64,000 nt of DNA from Enterovibrio paralichthyis (GTDB lineage: Bacteria > Pseudomonadota > Gammaproteobacteria > Enterobacterales > Vibrionaceae), in assembly GCF_019209835.1 (NCBI RefSeq), contig NZ_JAHUTS010000002.1, forward strand, positions 405,684 to 469,683, read 5' to 3'. The position numbers were made by a program, and so were the translations under genes. The first letter of the stretch is position 1; every line of letters starts with the position of its first letter. Positions 7,438 through 16,674 of this stretch are shown in pieces. Below the pieces are notes generated by a model. The model worked only from the letters and a program-made list of their open reading frames with translations. It searched no databases and was not told the origin of the DNA.

Positions 7438-8619
7438 CTAGTGAAGATCCGGGCTTGCGGCAAGGTTTTCAGCCTGACAGACCCGCTCAAGGATATGCAA
7501 CAGTCGCTCGCGGCTTAAAGGGAGCGGGTTGCCTTTAATTGAGTTTGAACGCAGCGCCGATGTTGCCACTTCCTCAAACAGCGTGTTGCACAAACCGAGT
7601 GAAGGCAGTGACGGTAAATCCAAGCGCTTAAGGGTTCTCTGTACCCACACAATACCGTCGCTGGGTTCAGAGTTATGGCGTCCGGTCAAAATACAGGCTA
7701 ACTGACGATAACGGTTGAGCAAAGTGATACGCCCTGCTTCCCGCGCCGCAAGAATGTTCTCTGCCATCACATAAGGGGCAAGCTGCGCAGTAATCGCACC
7801 ATGCGGGGCTTCCAGCACTGCACCCAGCGCAGCAGCCAGGCCGTGCGCCGCACCCAGCTTGGCGTTGGACTGCGCCATGCCCCCGAGCATTGAAGCAAAC
7901 GCCATGTCTGCGCGCGCTTTTGGATCATCTTCTTCGCATGCGGGAATAATGGCAGTCGCAAACCGTCGCAAACCCTCTTCACAGATCATGTCTGTCAGCG
8001 GGTTGGGCTCACCACATACATAGGCTTCCATCAGGTGCGTAAAGGCATCCATACCACAGCGGGCAGAGAGGGATTTCTCTGTGCCGTAAGTCAACGTGGG
8101 GTCGATGATCGCCACATCAGGGATAAGATCCGGGCTTCGGATCGCTGCTTTTACATTCTCTTGGGCAGAAATTAAAACGGCATTGCGCGTCACTTCAGAC
8201 CCTGTGCCTGCGGTTGTCGGAATCGCGATGCAAGGCAACGGTTTCGCAGTCAGTGGCAACGCACGCCCCACCACTTCCAGGTAATCATAAACACTACCCT
8301 GGTTGGGGATCAGGCCTGCCAGCGCTTTGCCCACGTCCATTACACTGCCACCGCCAATCGCCACCACCATGTCCGGCTTAAACAAGCGCCCTGCTGCCGC
8401 CATTTCTTCCACCATGGCGATCAAGGGTTCACCGTGAACAGCAAGGCGCTGGTAACGGATATTTTGCTGTTTCAGGTAGCCAAGCAGAGGCTCTACCCTT
8501 TTGTCATCTTTCCCTGTTACAACCAGTACGCTGTAGCCGTAGTTGTTGATAAGCGATAAGGAGTTATTCAATGCACCTTCCCCGAAAATTATCCGGGTGG
8601 CGGTCATAAACTGAAACAT
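7438..8619 (-). CDS. Iron-containing alcohol dehydrogenase family protein
   Basis: Group III (Fe-ADH) oxidoreductase of 393 residues, NAD(P)H-linked. Visible motifs are the dinucleotide-binding AIGGGSVMDVGKALAG (about residues 86-101), IPTTAGTGSEVTRNAV, and metal-binding surroundings in DAFTHLMEAYV and in GAAHGLAAALGAVLEAPHG, which supply the Asp/His ligands. The start at 8619 is set by AGGAGG 5 nt upstream of its ATG; the longer frame up to 8793 has no such signal. The substrate (alcohol, diol, lactaldehyde or other) cannot be assigned from sequence. The gene stands apart from clear catabolic neighbours. Confidence 0.88.
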   Translation of the reverse strand: MFQFMTATRIIFGEGALNNSLSLINNYGYSVLVVTGKDDKRVEPLLGYLKQQNIRYQRLAVHGEPLIAMVEEMAAAGRLFKPDMVVAIGGGSVMDVGKALAGLIPNQGSVYDYLEVVGRALPLTAKPLPCIAIPTTAGTGSEVTRNAVLISAQENVKAAIRSPDLIPDVAIIDPTLTYGTEKSLSARCGMDAFTHLMEAYVCGEPNPLTDMICEEGLRRFATAIIPACEEDDPKARADMAFASMLGGMAQSNAKLGAAHGLAAALGAVLEAPHGAITAQLAPYVMAENILAAREAGRITLLNRYRQLACILTGRHNSEPSDGIVWVQRTLKRLDLPSLPSLGLCNTLFEEVATSALRSNSIKGNPLPLSRERLLHILERVCQAENLAASPDLH

Positions 8620-8953
8620 GGAGCCTCCTGAAACCAATAGCTTAAACCGATAATGGCTATCAGCTTTACGCAAGTTGTAGATGCAAAGTTTGATGCAAAA
8701 CAGGGACATTGCAGACAAATCAGACCGCTTGATACTTGTGCCTGTCACATCACACTCACTGAAAATCGATATCGCCGGGTGTGAATCTTGCACTTTCCAG
8801 ATTGATAGATATTTTCGATTGAATTAAAAGATAAAACCGTCTTTTATCTGTGAAAGGGTTGAGGCATAGTGAGTCCATCAAGTAAGGCGTTGAAGTCGCA
8901 TGGACTGATGGCTTCCCCCTTCAACAATTAACAACAAAATAGGGTTTCATATT
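8620..8953. other. Divergent promoter region between the Fe-ADH gene and grxA
   Basis: About 330 bp without coding potential. It must contain promoters for both flanking genes. No repeat, RNA gene or clear operator recognised. Confidence 0.45.
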
Positions 8954-9220
8954 ATGTTCGTAGTGATTTTTGGTCGTCCTGGTTGCCCATTCTGTGTACG
9001 TGCGAAAGAGCTGGCAGAGAAACTGAAAGAAGAGCGCGATGATTTCAACTTCCGCTATGTAGACATTCACGCAGAAGGCATCAGCAAGGCAGACCTGGAA
9101 AAAACCGTTGGCAAGCCAGTTGAAACCGTTCCACAAATCTTTGTTGACCAAGAGCATGTAGGTGGTTTCACCGATTTCGAAGCTTACGCGAAAGAAAATC
9201 TGGGTCTATACCAGGAATGA
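8954..9220 (+). CDS. grxA: Glutaredoxin 1 (GrxA-type)
   Basis: An 88-residue glutathione-dependent thiol-disulfide oxidoreductase acting in the cytoplasm, for example as hydrogen donor for ribonucleotide reductase. The redox motif CPFC is at residues 11-14, following GRPG; E. coli GrxA has CPYC. The conserved cis-proline segment TVPQIFVDQEHVGGFTDFEA follows, and total length fits GrxA. Frame and ATG are unambiguous, with an A/G-rich region (AGGGTTTCAT) before the start. A strong terminator follows at 9240, so the gene is monocistronic. Confidence 0.94.
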   Translation: MFVVIFGRPGCPFCVRAKELAEKLKEERDDFNFRYVDIHAEGISKADLEKTVGKPVETVPQIFVDQEHVGGFTDFEAYAKENLGLYQE

Positions 9221-9239
9221 TCGCTACGTTTCGCGCTTG

Positions 9240-9266
9240 AAAGCCAGCATTCGTGCTGGCTTTTTG
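9240..9266 (+). terminator. Terminator after grxA
   Basis: Stem AAAGCCAGCA / TGCTGGCTTT with TTCG tetraloop and trailing T-run. Confidence 0.9.
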
Positions 9267-9360
9267 TTATCCGCAACACAGGGTTAACAACCCAGACCTA
9301 TAATTCTTTACTCAACAAAGATTTAGCAAAATTAAATGCTAAAAACAGCGTAAGTTTCCA

Positions 9361-9387
9361 TTACATTTCATTGCAATTGCGTATAAT
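9361..9387 (+). promoter_or_regulatory. Candidate promoter of the ybjL-like gene
   Basis: A perfect -10 hexamer TATAAT at 9382-9387 lies 45 bp before the start codon. The -35 is uncertain: TTACAT at 9361-9366 gives only a 15-bp spacer. Confidence 0.4.
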
Positions 9388-9431
9388 ACCCGCCCAGAAT
9401 TTCCCTTTCGCTGCTTGCGGATATTGGCTAC

Positions 9432-11114
9432 GTGAACATAGACGTATACTCACTGCTCGTCCATAACGACATACTGCTGCTTTTTGTCGTGCTCGCCATT
9501 GGTCTTGCCATTGGTAAAATTAGAATTGGCGGCTTCCAGTTTGGTAACTCCATCGGTGTTCTCATCACCGCCCTTTCTTTTGGTCATGCCGGTTTCAGCT
9601 TCAGCCCGGAAGCGTTGAATATCGGATTTATGCTGTTTATTTTTTGTGTCGGCATCGAGGCTGGCCCAAATTTCTTCGGCATTTTTTTCCGTGATGGCAA
9701 ATCCTATCTGGTCCTGGCCTTTACCGTGCTCGGCACGTCTGTCGGCATCACCTTGCTGATGAAATACCAGTTTGGTGTGGATGGCAGCATTGCGACTGGC
9801 ATGATGGCAGGTGCGATGACCGCAACACCGGTATTGGTTGGCGCGAAAGATGCACTCAATGCCGGACTTGGCGGACACTTCACGCCAGACCAACTGGCAG
9901 GCATGATTGATAACCTGAGTGTCGGTTATGCGCTGGCCTATCTGGTCGGCCTGGTCAGCCTTATCGTGCTGGCGAACTTCATGCCTAAATTCCAGAAAGA
10001 GAACCTGGAGCATTCTGCACAGAAAATCGCTGCGGAACGCGGGCTGGGCAACTCTTCACAACGCAAAGTCTATCTGCCAATCATCCGTGCTTACCGCGTC
10101 GGCCCAGAGCTTATCAACTGGGTGGATGGCCGTAACCTGCGCGAGTTGGGTATCTACCGCCAGACCGGTTGTTACATTGAGCGTATCCGCCGTAACGGTA
10201 TTCTTGCCAACCCGGATGGTGACGCCATTTTGCAGGAAGGCGATGAAATTGCCCTGGTGGGCTACCCAGACAGCCACGCGCGCCTCGACCCTTCATTCCG
10301 AAACGGTAAAGAGGTATTTGACCGCGACCTGCTCGACCTTCGCGTGGTTGAAGAAGAGATCGTGGTTAAGAACGATGCCATTATCGGCAAACGCCTTTCA
10401 GAGCTGAATCTGGCGGAATATGGCTGTTTCCTCAACCGTGTTATCCGCTCCCAGATTGAAATGCCAATGGACCACAACATCATGTTGTCCAAGGGTGATG
10501 TTCTTCAGGTGAGTGGTGAAAAACGCCGTGTAATGGGTCTGGCCGAGCGCATTGGTTTTATCTCTATCCACAGTCAGGTTTCTGACATGCTGGCGTTCTG
10601 CTCATTCTTTATTTTCGGCCTGATCTTCGGTCTGGTTACCATGACTTTCGGCCAGATGACATTGGGTCTGGGTAATGCATCCGGTTTGTTGATCGCCGGT
10701 ATATTGCTGGGCTTTTTGCGTGCCAACCACCCGACTTTCGGTTACGTACCACAGGGTGCTATCAACATGCTCAAAGAGCTGGGGTTGATGACCTTTATGG
10801 TCGGTGTCGGCCTCAGTGCCGGCGGCAATTTGGTGGAATACCTGCAACAGATGGGTCTGGTGATCATGTTGGGCGCGCTGGCTGTCAGTGTGGTGCCAGT
10901 GATTCTGGCTTATCTGGTAGGCGCCTACGTTTTGAACATGAACCGCGCCCTGCTGTTCGGCGCAATCATAGGTGCCCGTACCTGTGCGCCGGCAATGGAC
11001 ATGATCAACCAACATGCGCGTAGTACCGTGCCCGCGCTGGGATACGCCGGTACGTATGCCATCGCCAACGTCCTGCTTACGTTTGCCGGTACCCTCCTCG
11101 TTATTCTCACATAA
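9432..11114 (+). CDS. ybjL: YbjL-like putative transporter (AspT/YidE/YbjL antiporter-duplication family)
   Basis: A 560-residue inner-membrane protein of the aspartate:alanine exchanger family. It has two membrane halves (about residues 1-185 and 385-560) flanking a soluble centre. The centre holds two TrkA-C-like regulatory domains, seen as GRNLRELGIYRQTGCYIERI with ILQEGDEIALVG, and GKRLSELNLAEYGCFLNRVI with LSKGDVLQVSG. The repeated membrane signatures GVLITALSFG...FIFCVGIEAGP and LLGFLRANHP...FMVGVGLSAGG support the duplication. The start codon is GTG; ribosome-site complementarity is weak. The substrate is unknown for YbjL. It is followed by a terminator and then phoP. The length and architecture match YbjL. 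Confidence 0.85.
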   Translation: MNIDVYSLLVHNDILLLFVVLAIGLAIGKIRIGGFQFGNSIGVLITALSFGHAGFSFSPEALNIGFMLFIFCVGIEAGPNFFGIFFRDGKSYLVLAFTVLGTSVGITLLMKYQFGVDGSIATGMMAGAMTATPVLVGAKDALNAGLGGHFTPDQLAGMIDNLSVGYALAYLVGLVSLIVLANFMPKFQKENLEHSAQKIAAERGLGNSSQRKVYLPIIRAYRVGPELINWVDGRNLRELGIYRQTGCYIERIRRNGILANPDGDAILQEGDEIALVGYPDSHARLDPSFRNGKEVFDRDLLDLRVVEEEIVVKNDAIIGKRLSELNLAEYGCFLNRVIRSQIEMPMDHNIMLSKGDVLQVSGEKRRVMGLAERIGFISIHSQVSDMLAFCSFFIFGLIFGLVTMTFGQMTLGLGNASGLLIAGILLGFLRANHPTFGYVPQGAINMLKELGLMTFMVGVGLSAGGNLVEYLQQMGLVIMLGALAVSVVPVILAYLVGAYVLNMNRALLFGAIIGARTCAPAMDMINQHARSTVPALGYAGTYAIANVLLTFAGTLLVILT

Positions 11115-11119
11115 CACTG

Positions 11120-11148
11120 AAAGCTGAACCTCCGGGTTCAGCTTTTGT
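11120..11148 (+). terminator. Terminator after the ybjL-like gene
   Basis: Stem AAAGCTGAACC / GGTTCAGCTTT with a short loop, then TTGTTT. Confidence 0.8.
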
Positions 11149-11315
11149 TTATTCAGTCAGTAATGATTCAGCAAACTGACGTTAAACTGGTTTGAAGCAG
11201 CCAAAACTCTACCTGCCAATACGCTAACGCGGTCAGGAACAACCGCAAACTGCGCTCACCAAACGCAGCCTTCGGCGGTATTATCAGGTAATACAGAACG
11301 GTAAGGTAACGTTAG

Positions 11316-11990
11316 ATGCGAATTCTCATCGTCGAAGACGACCCTTTATTGAGCCACCATTTAAAAACGGAACTGTCTGAACTCGGGAACCAGGTGCATT
11401 GCGCCCAGACCGCATCGGAAGGGCTTTTTGTCGCCAAAGACTACCCCAATGATATTGCCGTTATCGACCTTGGCCTGCCAGACCGGGATGGCCTCAGCCT
11501 TATTCGCGATATTCGCAAGGCAGGGATCCGCACCCCTATTTTGATCTTAACCGGCCGCGCCAACTGGCAGGACAAAGTCTCTGGCCTTGATGCCGGCGCT
11601 GACGACTATCTGGTGAAACCGTTCCAGAAAGAAGAACTGGTTGCCCGGCTCAATGCTCTGGTCAGACGCAGTGCCGGTTTCGTCAAACCTGAGATCAAGG
11701 CTGACAATATCGTGATCGATTTGCTGGCAAAGAAGGTCACTATTCAGGACAAACCTGTAGACCTGACCGCGTTTGAATATGATTTGCTGGAGTATCTGGT
11801 ACGCCATAACCGCCAGGTTGTCTCCAAACAGCGCTTGCTGGACGTGCTCTATCAGGATCAGGAAGGCGACCCAAACACCATCGAGGTGATGATGAGCCGT
11901 CTGCGTAAAAAGCTGGCCCAGGCAGGTCAGGACAACCCTATTTCTACCGTTCGCGGTCAGGGCTATATTTTCGAGCTTCAAGTGAGTTAA
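11316..11990 (+). CDS. phoP: PhoP-like OmpR-family response regulator
   Basis: DNA-binding response regulator, 224 residues. The receiver domain (1-116) has the acidic pair Asp8-Asp9, the phospho-acceptor Asp51 in VIDLGLPDRDGLSLI, Thr79 and Lys101 (YLVKPF). The C-terminal winged helix (about 125-222) ends with TVRGQGYIFEL, near identical to PhoP. DLGLPD-DGLSLIR and the WQDKV-LDAGADDYLVKPF stretch point to PhoP rather than other OmpR members. The sensor kinase gene begins 3 nt after the stop, so the two are co-translated. The physiological signal (Mg2+, pH, peptides in enterics) may differ in this organism. Confidence 0.85.
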   Translation: MRILIVEDDPLLSHHLKTELSELGNQVHCAQTASEGLFVAKDYPNDIAVIDLGLPDRDGLSLIRDIRKAGIRTPILILTGRANWQDKVSGLDAGADDYLVKPFQKEELVARLNALVRRSAGFVKPEIKADNIVIDLLAKKVTIQDKPVDLTAFEYDLLEYLVRHNRQVVSKQRLLDVLYQDQEGDPNTIEVMMSRLRKKLAQAGQDNPISTVRGQGYIFELQVS

Positions 11991-11992
11991 GC

Positions 11993-13336
11993 ATGAAAGG
12001 CAAAATGAAGCCGCCGATGCACAAGCGGGTGATCATGACATCCGTGGCGATCATCCTCGGATTCTCCATTGTGTTTGGCTTCATGCTGAACCAATTGTAT
12101 GTGCAGAGCTACATTGCAATGTACTCTGCTGATCTTGTTACGGCAGTACCACAGATCATTGGCGAACTACGCCGCGATAAAGTGCTCAAACTGGGCGAAC
12201 GCGCACCTTCTGACTTACCGCCACCTTCCATGGCTCAAACCAATTATCTTGCTTTTGTCTGCGATAAGGGCGGTGTCGCCAACTGGATGTCCTATCAAGC
12301 GCGCAAGGCAGGCATGCGCGACATCTGTAGTTATGTTCCCCATGAACTCGATGAGCCGGATTTAATCCACTACCGCGGCAAATCCTACGTGGTACACATC
12401 ATCTCAGAAGCGACAAAGTCCGATAACAAACAGTTTTTTGTTATTCGCGAAGTTTCCCACCAGCTTGAGCAACTTTCGCACATAAAGCGCAAAACCTGGT
12501 TCTATACCGCATTGCTGTTTTTCACTGCCACAGGCCTTATCTATGCCGCTTCTTACTGGAGTTTCAGTCCACTGCGAAAACTGGCTGATGAGCTGAATGA
12601 AATCGCAGAATCACGCCGTGAGAAACTCGATGAGGACTACCCGAAAGAGCTGGGAGAAGTAACAGACGCGCTGAACAGGATGATCACCCTGCGTGAAGAA
12701 CAGACGCTGCGCTACCGTCATGCTATGGATGACCTTGCCCACAGCCTGAAAAGCCGCCTTGCGGCCACCAATGCCCTGCTGGATGACGCTTCACTCAGCC
12801 GCGAAAACATGAGTAAACGCATTGTGGAACAAGTCAGCCAGATGGATGACATGGTGCAGTATCAGTTGAAACGCGCCTTGGTCGGCCAACGCGGTCTGGT
12901 GCGGGACAAATCGGAACTCGCGCCCATCGTCGACAGCCTGACGGGCATGTTTGCAAAGATTTACAGCGACAAGCCGGTAACCATTACTTCCCGATTGCAG
13001 GAAGCGCCTTCACTGCCGCTGAATAAAGCTGACTTGACCGAACTGTTAGGTAACCTTCTGGAGAATGCATTCCGCTTTTGTATCAGCGAAGTACATATCA
13101 CCTGCCGCAATACACCGGATGCCTTTGTGCTGACCGTTGAAGATGACGGCATGGGGGTTGCTGAAAAACACCGGGAATCGATATTCCAGCGTGGTGTGCG
13201 GGCAGACCAGCTCAACCCCGGAACAGGGATTGGCCTTGCAGTTTGCAGCGAAATTGTCGCCAGTTACGGCGGTACCATTTGGGTTACTGACTCCAAACTG
13301 GAAGGCGCAGCATTTGTCATGACCTTCCCAAAATAA
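11993..13336 (+). CDS. phoQ: PhoQ-like sensor histidine kinase
   Basis: Membrane sensor kinase of 447 residues, cognate to the upstream PhoP. Transmembrane helix 1 spans about residues 14-33 and helix 2 about 168-190. They flank a periplasmic sensor domain of some 135 residues with an acidic/proline segment (HELDEPDL). A HAMP-like linker follows. The phospho-acceptor is His250 in MDDLAHSLKSRLAAT, which resembles the PhoQ H-box. The ATPase domain shows the N box NLLENAFRF and the G boxes DDGMGV and GTGIGLAVCSEIV. The extensive acidic patch of enteric PhoQ is reduced here, so the ligand could differ. A terminator follows. Confidence 0.8.
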   Translation: MKGKMKPPMHKRVIMTSVAIILGFSIVFGFMLNQLYVQSYIAMYSADLVTAVPQIIGELRRDKVLKLGERAPSDLPPPSMAQTNYLAFVCDKGGVANWMSYQARKAGMRDICSYVPHELDEPDLIHYRGKSYVVHIISEATKSDNKQFFVIREVSHQLEQLSHIKRKTWFYTALLFFTATGLIYAASYWSFSPLRKLADELNEIAESRREKLDEDYPKELGEVTDALNRMITLREEQTLRYRHAMDDLAHSLKSRLAATNALLDDASLSRENMSKRIVEQVSQMDDMVQYQLKRALVGQRGLVRDKSELAPIVDSLTGMFAKIYSDKPVTITSRLQEAPSLPLNKADLTELLGNLLENAFRFCISEVHITCRNTPDAFVLTVEDDGMGVAEKHRESIFQRGVRADQLNPGTGIGLAVCSEIVASYGGTIWVTDSKLEGAAFVMTFPK

Positions 13337-13358
13337 AGCACTGCTTTCCCTGACTGAC

Positions 13359-13384
13359 GCCCTGCTCTGGCAGGGCTTTTATTT
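13359..13384 (+). terminator. Terminator after phoQ
   Basis: Stem GCCCTG / CAGGGC with CTCTGG loop and TTTTATTT tail. Confidence 0.8.
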
Positions 13385-13517
13385 GCCCGACATTCAACTG
13401 TAGCAAGACAATACCCATTCCGGCTTAGTCTTGCATCAACGTTCAAACTCCCCCTGCCAAACATCATTCAGTGACGCTTAGGCCAGGGTTGCCTTTGGCG
13501 TTGTTTTTCCTGGCCAT

Positions 13518-13541
13518 TGTCTGGCGCATATTCGCCAGACA
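13518..13541. other. Perfect 9-bp hairpin of unknown role
   Basis: TGTCTGGCG / CGCCAGACA around CATATT, without a T-run on either side, located between the phoQ and pgsA terminators. Confidence 0.4.
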
Positions 13542-13542
13542 C

Positions 13543-13568
13543 AAAAAAGGCCACTTTCGCGGCCTTTA
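13543..13568 (-). terminator. Terminator of the uvrY-uvrC-pgsA operon
   Basis: Stem AAAGGCC / GGCCTTT with 8-nt loop; on the minus strand the tail is TTTTG. Located 26 bp beyond the pgsA stop. Confidence 0.85.
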
Positions 13569-13593
13569 ATCAGAAACTGAACTGAATCGGTTA

Positions 13594-14145
13594 TTAGTCT
13601 GCGTTTAGCAAATCGTCTTTTGCTGCCAGCAAGTACTGATACATCGACCAGTAGGTCAGCGCGGTAGCAACGTAGAGCGCAGCATAACCGATATAGATAA
13701 TCCACTCACTGTCACGCCACAACAGCATCGTCAGTGCGAACATCTGTGCTGCCGTTTTGAACTTTCCGACCCATGAAACTGCGACACTGGCGCGTTTACC
13801 CAGTTCTGCCATCCACTCACGTAAGGCCGAAATAATCACTTCACGGGCAATCATGGTCGCCGCTGGAATGGTCACCCACACGGAGTGGAAATGCTCGGTG
13901 ATGAGCACCAGGGCAATAGCCACCATCACTTTGTCTGCAACGGGGTCAAGGAAAGCACCAAATCGGGTGGTTTGCTTCAACGTGCGGGCAAGGTAACCGT
14001 CAAGCCAGTCAGTAAAGCCGGCGATAACGAAAATCAGGGCGGCTGCAAAGGCTGACCAGGAGTATGGAAGGTAGAACGCGACAACAAAAACAGGAATTAA
14101 TGCAATGCGTGCCAGAGTCAGAATAATCGGGATGTTCAGTCGCAT
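13594..14145 (-). CDS. pgsA: CDP-diacylglycerol--glycerol-3-phosphate 3-phosphatidyltransferase
   Basis: Inner-membrane enzyme making phosphatidylglycerophosphate, the first committed step of phosphatidylglycerol and cardiolipin synthesis. The 183 residues include the CDP-alcohol phosphotransferase motif DG-x2-AR-x8-G-x3-D-x3-D, seen as DGYLAR ... FGAFLDPVADKV (about residues 49-72). Several hydrophobic helices complete the fold. The N-terminus MRLNIPIILTLARIALIPVF is typical of PgsA. It is the last gene of the uvrY-uvrC-pgsA operon, with 42 bp after the uvrC stop; this order is conserved in enterics and vibrios. The operon terminator follows. Confidence 0.95.
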   Translation of the reverse strand: MRLNIPIILTLARIALIPVFVVAFYLPYSWSAFAAALIFVIAGFTDWLDGYLARTLKQTTRFGAFLDPVADKVMVAIALVLITEHFHSVWVTIPAATMIAREVIISALREWMAELGKRASVAVSWVGKFKTAAQMFALTMLLWRDSEWIIYIGYAALYVATALTYWSMYQYLLAAKDDLLNAD

Positions 14146-14187
14146 AGTTGTAATTTTTCGTGAGTGACGGCCTATGGTGCTTGAAAG

Positions 14188-16014
14188 TCATTGCTGTTGC
14201 AATGAGGAATGAATCTTCTCAGCCAAAACACGGCTAATTCCGGGCACTTTGGCTATTTCTTCAACAGAAGCGCGCTTAAGCTCCTGAATTCCGCCCATAT
14301 ATTTCAACAACGCCTGACGTCGTTTTGGCCCCACCCCTTCAATTTCCTGCAGCACACTGCTCTTACGTGCTTTAGCACGGCGAGCACGGTGACCGGAAAT
14401 CGCATGGTTGTGGCTTTCGTCGCGGATATGCTGGATAAGGTGCAGCGCGGGTGAATCACTCGGCAGCGAGAACTCCTCACCGTTGACTTTAATCAGAGTC
14501 TCAAGCCCTGGGCGACGTGTGGTGCCTTTTGCTACACCCAGCATCAGAGGGTGTTTCGGCCAGTCTGCCATCAAGGGTTTTACCACTTGCCAGGCGCGGT
14601 TAAGTTGCCCTTTACCCCCATCGATCAGAATGATGTCCGGGATTTTTTCTGGGTCAGCCTGTTTGCTGTAACGGCGTTCCAAAACCTGCGCCATCGCAGC
14701 ATAGTCATCACCGCCGGTAATACCCGTGATGTTATAGCGGCGATACTCTTGTTTGAGTGGGCCATCCTGGTTGAACACCACGCAGGACGCGACGGTTTGT
14801 TCACCCATGGTGTGGCTGATATCAAAACACTCCATCCGTTTGACAGAATCAAGCTCAAGCGTTTCCGATAGCACGCTGAAGCGGTTGTGGATGGTCATCT
14901 TGTGGTTGATTTTGCTGGTCAACGCTGTCGCAGCATTGGTTTGTGCCAGCTTCAGAAAGCGGGCACGTGCACCACGAGGCTTGGACTGCAGGGAAACCTT
15001 ACGGCCGGCAATGTCTGACAACGCTTTCGCCAGCGTATCCAGTTCATCACCCAAATCCTGCCCTACCAGAATACTGGTTGGAATTGTGCGGCCTTCCGCC
15101 TGGTTGACATAAAACTGGCCGATAAAACTCGAGACCAACTCGTTGATATCCGTGTCGGCAGGCATTTTCGGGAAATAACTGCGGCTACCCAACACCTTGC
15201 CCTGACGCAAAAACAGCACGTGGATACAGGCGATGCCGTTTTCTATCGACACCCCGATGGCATCCAGATCGTCATCACTGTTCTGGGAGACAAACTGCTG
15301 CTCTTGTACGCGGCGCAACGCCTGGATCTGGTCACGGTATAACGCGGCTTTTTCAAAGGCCAGCGACTGGCTTGCCACTTCCATTTTTTCCACCAGCGTC
15401 GAAATCACCTGTCTGTCTTTCCCCTGAAGGAACAGGCGGGTGAAGTTCACTAGCTCAGCGTAATCCTCATCCGAGATAATACCTGCCACACAAGGTCCAG
15501 CGCAGCGTTTGATTTGATACATCAAACAAGGGCGGGTGCGATTGGCATAAACCGAATCTTCACACTGGCGAACGGGAAAAATCTTCTGAAGCAAATAGAG
15601 GCTTTGCCGCACCGCACTGGCATCCGGAAACGGGCCGAAATACTCGCCCTTACGCTTTTTCGCGCCACGGTGAACCGAAAGCCTTGGATGTTTGCTGGCA
15701 GAAAGGAAGATGTACGGATAAGACTTGTCATCACGCAGCAGCACGTTGTAACGCGGCAGGTGCTGCTTGATGAGGTTATGCTCGAGGATCAGCGCTTCTG
15801 TTTCGCTGTGTGTGATGGTGACTTCAACATTGGCGATATTCTTCACCAATGCCCGGGTCTTCTCGCCCGCCACATTCTGGCGGAAATAGCTCGAAAGCCG
15901 CTTTTTCAGCGACTTGGCTTTACCGACGTAAATGATCTCGCCGGAGGCGTCCATCATTCGATAGACGCCCGGCTTATCTGAAACGGTTTTTAAGAAATTT
16001 TTGGCATCAAACAC
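14188..16014 (-). CDS. uvrC: Excinuclease ABC subunit C
   Basis: Nuclease subunit of UvrABC nucleotide excision repair, incising both sides of the lesion. The 608-residue length is normal. Domains in order: GIY-YIG nuclease with PGVYRMMDASGEIIYVGKAK at about residues 15-34; a cysteine-containing region; UVR motif around residues 200-235; the RNase H-like 3' nuclease domain with MECFDISHTMGEQTVASCVV and IILIDGGKGQLN; and C-terminal helix-hairpin-helix pair (EIEGVGPKRRQALL, KVPGISRVLAEKI). The start codon is GTG with no obvious ribosome site; it lies 15 nt after the uvrY stop, so translation is probably coupled. Confidence 0.96.
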   Translation of the reverse strand: MFDAKNFLKTVSDKPGVYRMMDASGEIIYVGKAKSLKKRLSSYFRQNVAGEKTRALVKNIANVEVTITHSETEALILEHNLIKQHLPRYNVLLRDDKSYPYIFLSASKHPRLSVHRGAKKRKGEYFGPFPDASAVRQSLYLLQKIFPVRQCEDSVYANRTRPCLMYQIKRCAGPCVAGIISDEDYAELVNFTRLFLQGKDRQVISTLVEKMEVASQSLAFEKAALYRDQIQALRRVQEQQFVSQNSDDDLDAIGVSIENGIACIHVLFLRQGKVLGSRSYFPKMPADTDINELVSSFIGQFYVNQAEGRTIPTSILVGQDLGDELDTLAKALSDIAGRKVSLQSKPRGARARFLKLAQTNAATALTSKINHKMTIHNRFSVLSETLELDSVKRMECFDISHTMGEQTVASCVVFNQDGPLKQEYRRYNITGITGGDDYAAMAQVLERRYSKQADPEKIPDIILIDGGKGQLNRAWQVVKPLMADWPKHPLMLGVAKGTTRRPGLETLIKVNGEEFSLPSDSPALHLIQHIRDESHNHAISGHRARRAKARKSSVLQEIEGVGPKRRQALLKYMGGIQELKRASVEEIAKVPGISRVLAEKIHSSLQQQ

Positions 16015-16029
16015 AGCGAACAGAGGTAA

Positions 16030-16674
16030 TTAGAGTGCTTCTGTGTCCAGCATACCATGTCGAATCGCCAAGTGGGTCAATTCAACATCGCCGTTGATCC
16101 CTAATTTGCTGAACAGACGGTAACGGTAGCTGTTCACGGTTTTAGGGCTCAAGCTCAACTGCTCTGAAATATCAGTCACTCTCTGTCCTTTGGTGATCAT
16201 CATCATGATCTGAAGCTCACGCTCGGAGAGATTCTTGAACGGATTTTCCTGTGCAGGTGAAAACTGGCTAAGTGCCATCTGCTGGGCGATTTCAGGAGAA
16301 ATGTAACGCTGACCGCTGTTAACCGCACGGATAGCATTCACCATTTCATCGGCACCAGCGCCTTTGGTCAGATACCCCGCAGCACCGGCCTGCATCACTT
16401 TGGTCGGGAACGGGTTTTCTGTGTGTATAGTTAGAACGATAATCTTTGCATCGGGATTATAGCGAAGCACTTTCCGAGTCGCTTCAAGACCGCCGATACC
16501 GGGCATATTCATATCCATCAAAATAATGTCGGCATGATTGCTACGACACCATTTGACTGCTTCCTCACCGCTTTCGGCTTCCCCTACCACTTTAACACCA
16601 CGTACGTCTTCAAGAAGACGACGTATCCCTGTGCGAACCAGCTCGTGATCATCTACAAGGAAAACACTAATCAA
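16030..16674 (-). CDS. uvrY: Response regulator UvrY/VarA/GacA
   Basis: NarL-family response regulator of the BarA/UvrY (VarS/VarA, GacS/GacA) system, which drives transcription of CsrA-sequestering small RNAs. The receiver has VDDHELVRTG and phospho-acceptor Asp54 (ILMDMNMPG). The C-terminal LuxR-type helix-turn-helix reads LSERELQIMMMITKGQ with LSLSPKTVNSYRYRLFSKL. The TTG at 16674 is chosen as start: GGAG lies 8 nt upstream and the product (214 residues, MISVFLVDDHE) matches UvrY/VarA ends. An upstream in-frame ATG at 16707 would add 11 residues but lacks a good ribosome site. First gene of the uvrY-uvrC-pgsA operon. Confidence 0.93.
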   Translation of the reverse strand: MISVFLVDDHELVRTGIRRLLEDVRGVKVVGEAESGEEAVKWCRSNHADIILMDMNMPGIGGLEATRKVLRYNPDAKIIVLTIHTENPFPTKVMQAGAAGYLTKGAGADEMVNAIRAVNSGQRYISPEIAQQMALSQFSPAQENPFKNLSERELQIMMMITKGQRVTDISEQLSLSPKTVNSYRYRLFSKLGINGDVELTHLAIRHGMLDTEAL